Source: Anastatus disparis
Taxonomy: Eukaryota; Arthropoda; Insecta; Hymenoptera; Eupelmidae
DNA length: 64,000 bases
Direction of reading: 5' to 3'
Assembly: GCA_017163975.1 (NCBI GenBank)
Contig: JAFFSR010000282.1
Span: 1 to 64,000, forward strand
Shown here: piece by piece, positions 59,079 to 64,000 of the stretch
Layout: every line of letters starts with the position of its first letter
Numbering within the stretch: the first letter of the stretch is position 1
Notes under the pieces: generated by a model
Told to the model about the DNA's origin: nothing
Seen by the model: only the letters and a program-made list of their open reading frames with translations
Databases searched by the model: none
Made by a program: the position numbers and the translations under genes

Positions 59079-60700
59079 TACTTTACCTTCTTTAAATGAT
59101 TATGTTTAGGAGGATACAACGTTAAATATCCACCTAAACAATAAAGTAGTAATTGAAAATTACATAAATATATATATATAAAGTTGAAAATTGTATAATG
59201 ATTATTTTTAAATTGTATGATGATTATCTCACATTATTTTGTATCAGGGACTGTTTGGAAAATAGAATAAAAACCCTATAATTTTTCTTTAATTTTCTTT
59301 TAGTTTAATTTTCGGAAACAAAAACTTAATTATAACGAAATTTGTTTTAGTTTTTTAAACGCAAATAAAACTAAATCGGTTTTAAATTAAGTTTTTTCGT
59401 TACAATATCCAATATGATTTTTAGTTTAGTTTTTTTATTTCAAATTATATTTAAATAAAAATATAAATAATTTGTTCTTTTTATTGTTTTTTAAAATAAA
59501 AACTAGCACATAAATCGTTTTGATTTTGTTGTAAAATATAAAACAAAATAGGTTTAAGATTTTAAAAATTGAGAAATTTTACAATTTATAGATTTTTAAA
59601 TTTTGTACTTACTTCAAGTAATGGACTCTTAAGTTTAGAAATAAATTTTACTACCACCTCAACAGAAATAGCTACTTTATTAGCTCGAAAAGCGGGCCGA
59701 AAGATCTTTATTTCTGATTTTCTATAACACGATAATATGTATCTTTACGAATTTTAAAAATAAAGTATTTTGCATAAATTTTGGTATAGATAGATAAAAA
59801 GCAAGTATATACAAAAAAACTTCAAAATAAAATCGTATAAAAATTTAGTTTATATTTTTTGAATTTTAATTTTTTCAAAATGAATTTTGTTTAGTTTTTA
59901 TTTTAAAAATAATAATAAATAATTTAATTATTATGTTAAAAAAAAATAAAAACAACTGTTTTTATTTTTTATTTTCTATTATGTTATTTTATAACAAAAT
60001 AAAATATTTTTGTAAAAAAATATTAATACAAATAAAAATTAAATTTGTAAGCAAATATCAAAATAAAAAGTAAACGTTAATTTGACTTTCTAAACGGTCC
60101 CTATTTTGGATATAAGATGACAGGATAAAAATTTTTGGAAGGTTACGATACACTAATACACAGAAAGGTTATTAAAGATTTAATAATTTAAAATATAGTT
60201 TTATTCAGAACCTCACTTTTACAGCATTCTCTTAAGAAATGCAAATTAATTAACAAACAAATATTGTTTAAATTATTTACATAGCATAAAAAAATTTTGT
60301 AAATGTATACATATTGCAAAGATCATTGATTACCTGTGAGAGTCACAATAAATTATTGTGTAAAAGTGTTTTATGCATTTCGTTTGTTAGACGCCATGAT
60401 CTAACACTTCTAGCAACACTATGAAAGTGAGATAGATACGTTTACGTTTGCGCTTTATTTGAATAATATGTCCATTAGAGGAAAATCCAATTTATATTTC
60501 ATAAAAATATATTAGATTTCATTAAATATTAAATGATTATTCACATAACTATAAAATAAAGGTGAAAATTATTTTCAACTTCGCCCATCCATCCATTGAC
60601 CTATAAAAAAACAATTATGTTATTAATTTTTTCTAATGGCGTGCGCAAAATTCGATTTCATGTACCCGTTTGCGTACATAAAATATCATATTATGAGACG
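59079..60700. other. AT-rich non-coding stretch
   Basis: No gene or RNA can be supported. Confidence 0.5.
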
Positions 60701-60710
60701 CATTTCTTTA

Positions 60711-60950
60711 GCGTGCGTAAAATGAATCGAACGTGCGTAAAATGATTTCAGCGTGCGTAAATTATTTCAGCGTGCGTAAAATGATTTCAGCGTGCGTAAA
60801 ATGATTTCAGCGTGCGTAAAATGATTTCAGCGTGCGTAAAATGATTTCAGCGTGCGTAAAATGATTTCAGCGTGCGTAAAATGAATACAGCGTGCGTAAA
60901 ATGATTTGAGCGTGCGTAAAATGATTTGAGCGTGCGTAAAATGATTTCAT
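60711..60950. repeat. 20-bp tandem repeat, 12 copies
   Basis: GCGTGCGTAAAATGATTTCA repeats with starts at 60711, 60731, 60751, 60770 and then every 20 bp to 60930. Central copies are identical and edge copies diverge, as in arrays growing by slippage or unequal exchange. Related GCGCACGCTCAA words occur at 61995-62030. Confidence 0.95.
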
Positions 60951-61236
60951 CTAAAAAAAATTTTTTTAATTTTTAAAGTATTATATTTCAGGAACTATAC
61001 ATCATAACAGATATTTATACATCTCATTTGAAAGCTCTTGTGGTGCTCTTTTAAAGTGCTATGTACAATTTTTTTCGCGATACGTGAACTCTCTTATTAA
61101 TTAATCTTAGAGTTAATCATTTAAATAATTTCTTATTTATTGTTTTAAAGAGGGGGGAGAAATTCTCAATTATTATTTTAATAATATATTTTCATGGAAT
61201 TTTAATTTGAGAGCTATCCTTGTCTAACTGAGATTT

Positions 61237-61514
61237 TTGTTATTTACTCAAGTATGAATCGGTGAATCTGCAAATTAAAAGTTGAGCGCAATAGATATTA
61301 TTATTACAAATATTTATGCACAAGAAGAAAAAAATCTATCGCTTTGTTTTTGAGAAAAGTAAGTAACGCGAAAAAACTTTGGCGTTACTTACTTTTCTCA
61401 AAAACAAAGCCGTAGATTTTTTTTTCTTGTGCATAGATGTTCATAATAATAATATCTATTGCGCTCAACTTTTAATTTGAAGATACACCGATTAATACTT
61501 GAGTAAATAACAAA
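61237..61514. repeat. 278-bp palindrome
   Basis: TTGTTATTTACTCAAGTAT at both ends in opposite orientation, then AAATTAAAAGTTGAGCGCAA and TTTGTTTTTGAGAAAAGTAA pairs. The centre near 61376 is GCGAAAAAACTTTGGCG. Few mismatches. No coding. Confidence 0.85.
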
Positions 61515-61614
61515 CAACTCAATTGTTACTCGGTCGATATCAGGTTCTACTCCGGCTTGCCGTTGATGGTTTTATTAATTTTATTTTTATATTAGTAATA
61601 TTATTTATTTTTTT

Positions 61615-61712
61615 GAGGAGGGGGCGCTGCCCCCGAACCCCCCGGCAGGGGCTTTGCCCCTGCACCCCACGGGGCTCCGCCCCTGGACCCCGTCCTGCAC
61701 CCCGACCTCGAC
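61615..61712. repeat. GC-rich block of short dyads
   Basis: GGGGGCGCTGCCCCC, CAGGGGCTTTGCCCCTG and GGGGCTCCGCCCC follow each other, in sharp contrast to AT-rich flanks. The frame reading through it (61523-61804) is a Pro/Arg-rich artefact of this block. Confidence 0.85.
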
Positions 61713-61807
61713 TACCTCTTACAATCTTGATAGCCTTCGAACAAGATTGTACATGCTATCACAGACGCAAGTTTGTCATTCTTAGAATTTTGCGCACTTG
61801 TTAGAAA

Positions 61808-61935
61808 AAATAATATACGCAACTAATGCGTAAAGTAATCATCGCACTCGTCTCATTTGTCGCCCTTGCTGCGCTCGGGCGACAAAACCGACTCGTGCGA
61901 TAATCACATATTTTACGCACTCGTTGCGTAATATA
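61808..61935. repeat. GC-rich hairpin element, copy 2 of 2 in the window
   Basis: TACGCAACTAATGCGTAAAG at the left mirrors TTTACGCACTCGTTGCGTA at the right; the core is TTGTCGCCC, TTGCTGCGC, TCGGGCGACAA. Same architecture and core as 6441-6555. Confidence 0.75.
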
Positions 61936-62544
61936 CTATTACCTCTATTAGTTCACATACTGTTTCTTATTTTGCGCTCCTTGAATTCATTTTGCACACG
62001 CTCAACCATTTTGCGCACGCTCAACTTACAGTCTGTCCGAATACAGTATTTTGCGTACACTACAGAGGCAAGAGAAATTGAATTTCGCGCACAGAGTGTC
62101 AAAAAATATATTGAACCGTTTCAAATTCAATTTATTATAATGATAACAAGGGCTTTTCTGATGATTTATAATCACAGTTTCGTGCTTATCACATTTTTAT
62201 GGTTCAATAAACGGTTTAATAAAAAATGCAGACACAGGTATATAAAAGTTTCATTCATAGTAAATAATTTATTAAAATAAATTAATTATACATAAGTAAC
62301 AGTAATATTTATGGCAAAGGAACAAAATATTGACGTATGTACAAGTTGTATACAATTCTTTTAATATAAAAATCAGAAACTTAAAATTAATCCAGTAAAA
62401 TATTAATGTCTACATATTATAATTAAGAAGGTCACTATTATGTTTTGTAAAATAAATATTTTTTTTTTTGAAACATATAAGCTTTTACAAAATTTTCTGT
62501 GAAAAAATAGTATTGAAGCTTTGTTTTAAAAAGCGATACACTTA
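61936..62544. other. AT-rich non-coding stretch
   Basis: Contains TTTTGCGCACGCTCAA words near 61995-62030 related to the 20-bp repeat. No gene is supported. Confidence 0.5.
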
Positions 62545-63520
62545 AAAATATATATTCTTATGTTTAAGATCCATTAAAAAAAAACATAGATCATCATTAA
62601 TTTAAGTACTTTTCCGATATAACTTAAACATGAGAATATAGATTTTTAAATGTGCCTATGTTTATGCTCATGTTACATTAAATGTATATTCTTATTTTCA
62701 AAGTCTATTGAAGAAGTACATAGACCAACATTGGTTTATGTACTTCTTCGACACAGGGTTAACATAAGATATGTATTTTATAGAATAACCATGTATGTTT
62801 CATATTATGTTAAATGTGTCTTGTTATGTTCAAAGTCAACTAAAGAAGTACGTAGACCAACATTGATTTATATACTTCTTCGACACAAGGTTAACATAAG
62901 ATTATGCATTTTAAAGAATAACCATGTATGTTTCATATTATGATAAATGTATATTCTTATGTTCGAAGTCAACTAAAGAAGTACGTAGACCAACATTAAT
63001 TTATATACTTCTTCGACACAAGGTTAACATAAGATTATGCATTTTAAAGAATAACCGTATATGTTTCATATTATGATAAATGTATATTCTTATGTTCGAA
63101 GTCAACTGAAGAAGTACGTAGACCAACATTGGTTTATGTACTTCTTCAACACAAGGTTAACATAAGAATATACATTTTAAAGAATATCCATGTATTTTCT
63201 CATATTATATTAAATGTTTATTTTTATGTTCAAATTCCATTGAACATAAAAAGACCAACATTGGTTTTATGCTCTTCGATACACCTTAAACATAACAATA
63301 TATATTTTCAAGGGTACCCATGTATATTTTCACGTAATATTAAATAAATATTCTTATGTTTCAAGCCTATTTAACAAATCATTAAAGTAACATTAGTTTT
63401 TGTACTTTTTTGACAGACCTTAAACATTACTACATATACTTTTAACTGTACCTACGTATATCTTAATGTAGTATTAAATGTACATTCTTAAATTCGAAGT
63501 CTATTAAAGAATTACAAAGA
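62545..63520. repeat. 133-bp dyad-symmetric satellite, about seven to eight copies
   Basis: ATTCTTATGTTCGAAGTC starts recur near 62556, 62687, 62819, 62953, 63086, 63219, 63351 and 63484 (spacing about 130-135). Each unit contains a hairpin GAAGAAGTACATA, GACCAACATTGGTT, TATGTACTTCTTC, and a second pair AACATAAGA...TCTTATGTT, so the monomer is nearly palindromic. Copies are least diverged in the middle. Frames across it are not genes. Confidence 0.85.
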
Positions 63521-64000
63521 CCAATATTGCAATATTTTCTAAAATATTTTTCTCAAATATTTCTGTAAGGTCGCTGCAAAATGTTGCTGAAATATTTTAA
63601 TGAAATATTTCTGCAGTGCTTACAGTAAGGTTTCAATAATTTCCAATATAACTTTAGACAATATTATGTAAAACATTTTGCAAAATTTTTTGTCGAAACG
63701 TTAACCAAAAGATATTGTGGGAATCTTTCATGAAAAATGTAGGATTGAGGCTGTAGGATTGAAACTTTCACTGAAATCTTACAAGAACCTTACAACAACA
63801 TATAATATTGCGAAAAATGTATAACAAGTAAATATAATAACAAGAAAATAATTTCATGGTATAGTTTTCAAATAAAATGTGATACAAGAAAATTTTCTTA
63901 AAAAAAGGTTATAGGTTAGGTTATGTCAAAAATAGTTTATTAGTCTTATTTAATTTGAAAAGTACGTGTTAATAATGTTATTATAATGAAATTAAATTAT
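63521..64000. other. AT-rich end of window
   Basis: Contains AATATTTCTGCAGTGCTTACAGTAAGG-like dyad words split by mismatches and GGTTATAGGTTAGGTTATG near 63907. No gene is supported. Confidence 0.4.

Noticed and set aside
61523..61804. 93-codon plus-strand frame rich in Pro and Arg
   Set aside because: It is produced by the GC-rich dyad block and has no motif or splice support.
62650..63347. Plus-strand frames of 72-97 codons with repeated text
   Set aside because: They follow the 133-bp satellite; the repeated peptide comes from the repeated DNA.

Overview
The window looks like arthropod nuclear DNA, most plausibly an insect and possibly a parasitoid wasp. It is AT-rich, gene-poor and packed with transposable elements and satellites. 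Short AT-rich introns with GT..AG ends, TTAGGTTAGG-type motifs and the mix of Ty3/gypsy, hAT, TA-flanked and non-LTR elements all fit this. No bacterial or viral gene organisation was seen. The composition suggests heterochromatin, perhaps subtelomeric or pericentromeric, but that is an inference.

Layout. 0-3.7 kb: a decayed Ty3/gypsy element on the minus strand, running off the left edge. 4.7-7.3 kb: a small inverted-repeat element, a GC-rich hairpin and a 132-bp tandem repeat. 8.0-29.5 kb: a very large minisatellite domain with a 14-bp unit, CACATRTACACATA. Almost all of it alternates purine and pyrimidine. It is interrupted by at least four inserted elements (8.15-10.27, 13.52-16.08, 21.05-22.01 and a 4.6-kb Ty3/gypsy at 23.45-28.09 kb). 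The long open frames across the minisatellite are not genes, because strict purine/pyrimidine alternation cannot contain any stop codon.

29.5-38.1 kb: a relic of a LanC-like (LANCL) gene is cut by a 3.4-kb near-perfect palindrome. Next to it is a candidate host gene with three exons (Gln-rich, Arg-rich tail; minus strand; 37726 to 35905) whose splice phases all match but which carries one in-frame TGA. 38-41.8 kb is AT-rich and mostly featureless. 41.8-47.6 kb: a decayed hAT copy faces a nearly intact hAT transposase of 1029 aa, followed by Ulp1-protease and PHD-finger coding sequence that continues the same locus through two single-base frame shifts.

47.7-53.2 kb: inverted-repeat elements and a 3-kb element made of diverged 165-bp monomers with hairpin ends. 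54.1-57.0 kb: a 5'-truncated CR1/Jockey-group non-LTR retrotransposon with a mutated YADD box. 57.6-64 kb: TA-flanked and palindromic elements, a 20-bp x 12 tandem repeat, a GC-rich block, a second copy of the GC-rich hairpin, and a 133-bp dyad-symmetric satellite reaching about 63.5 kb.

The best candidates for something undescribed are the hAT transposase-Ulp1-PHD locus, the promoter-bearing third ORF of the second gypsy element, the 3.4-kb TA-flanked palindrome, the kilobase-scale alternating purine/pyrimidine minisatellite, and the three-exon Gln/Arg-rich gene.
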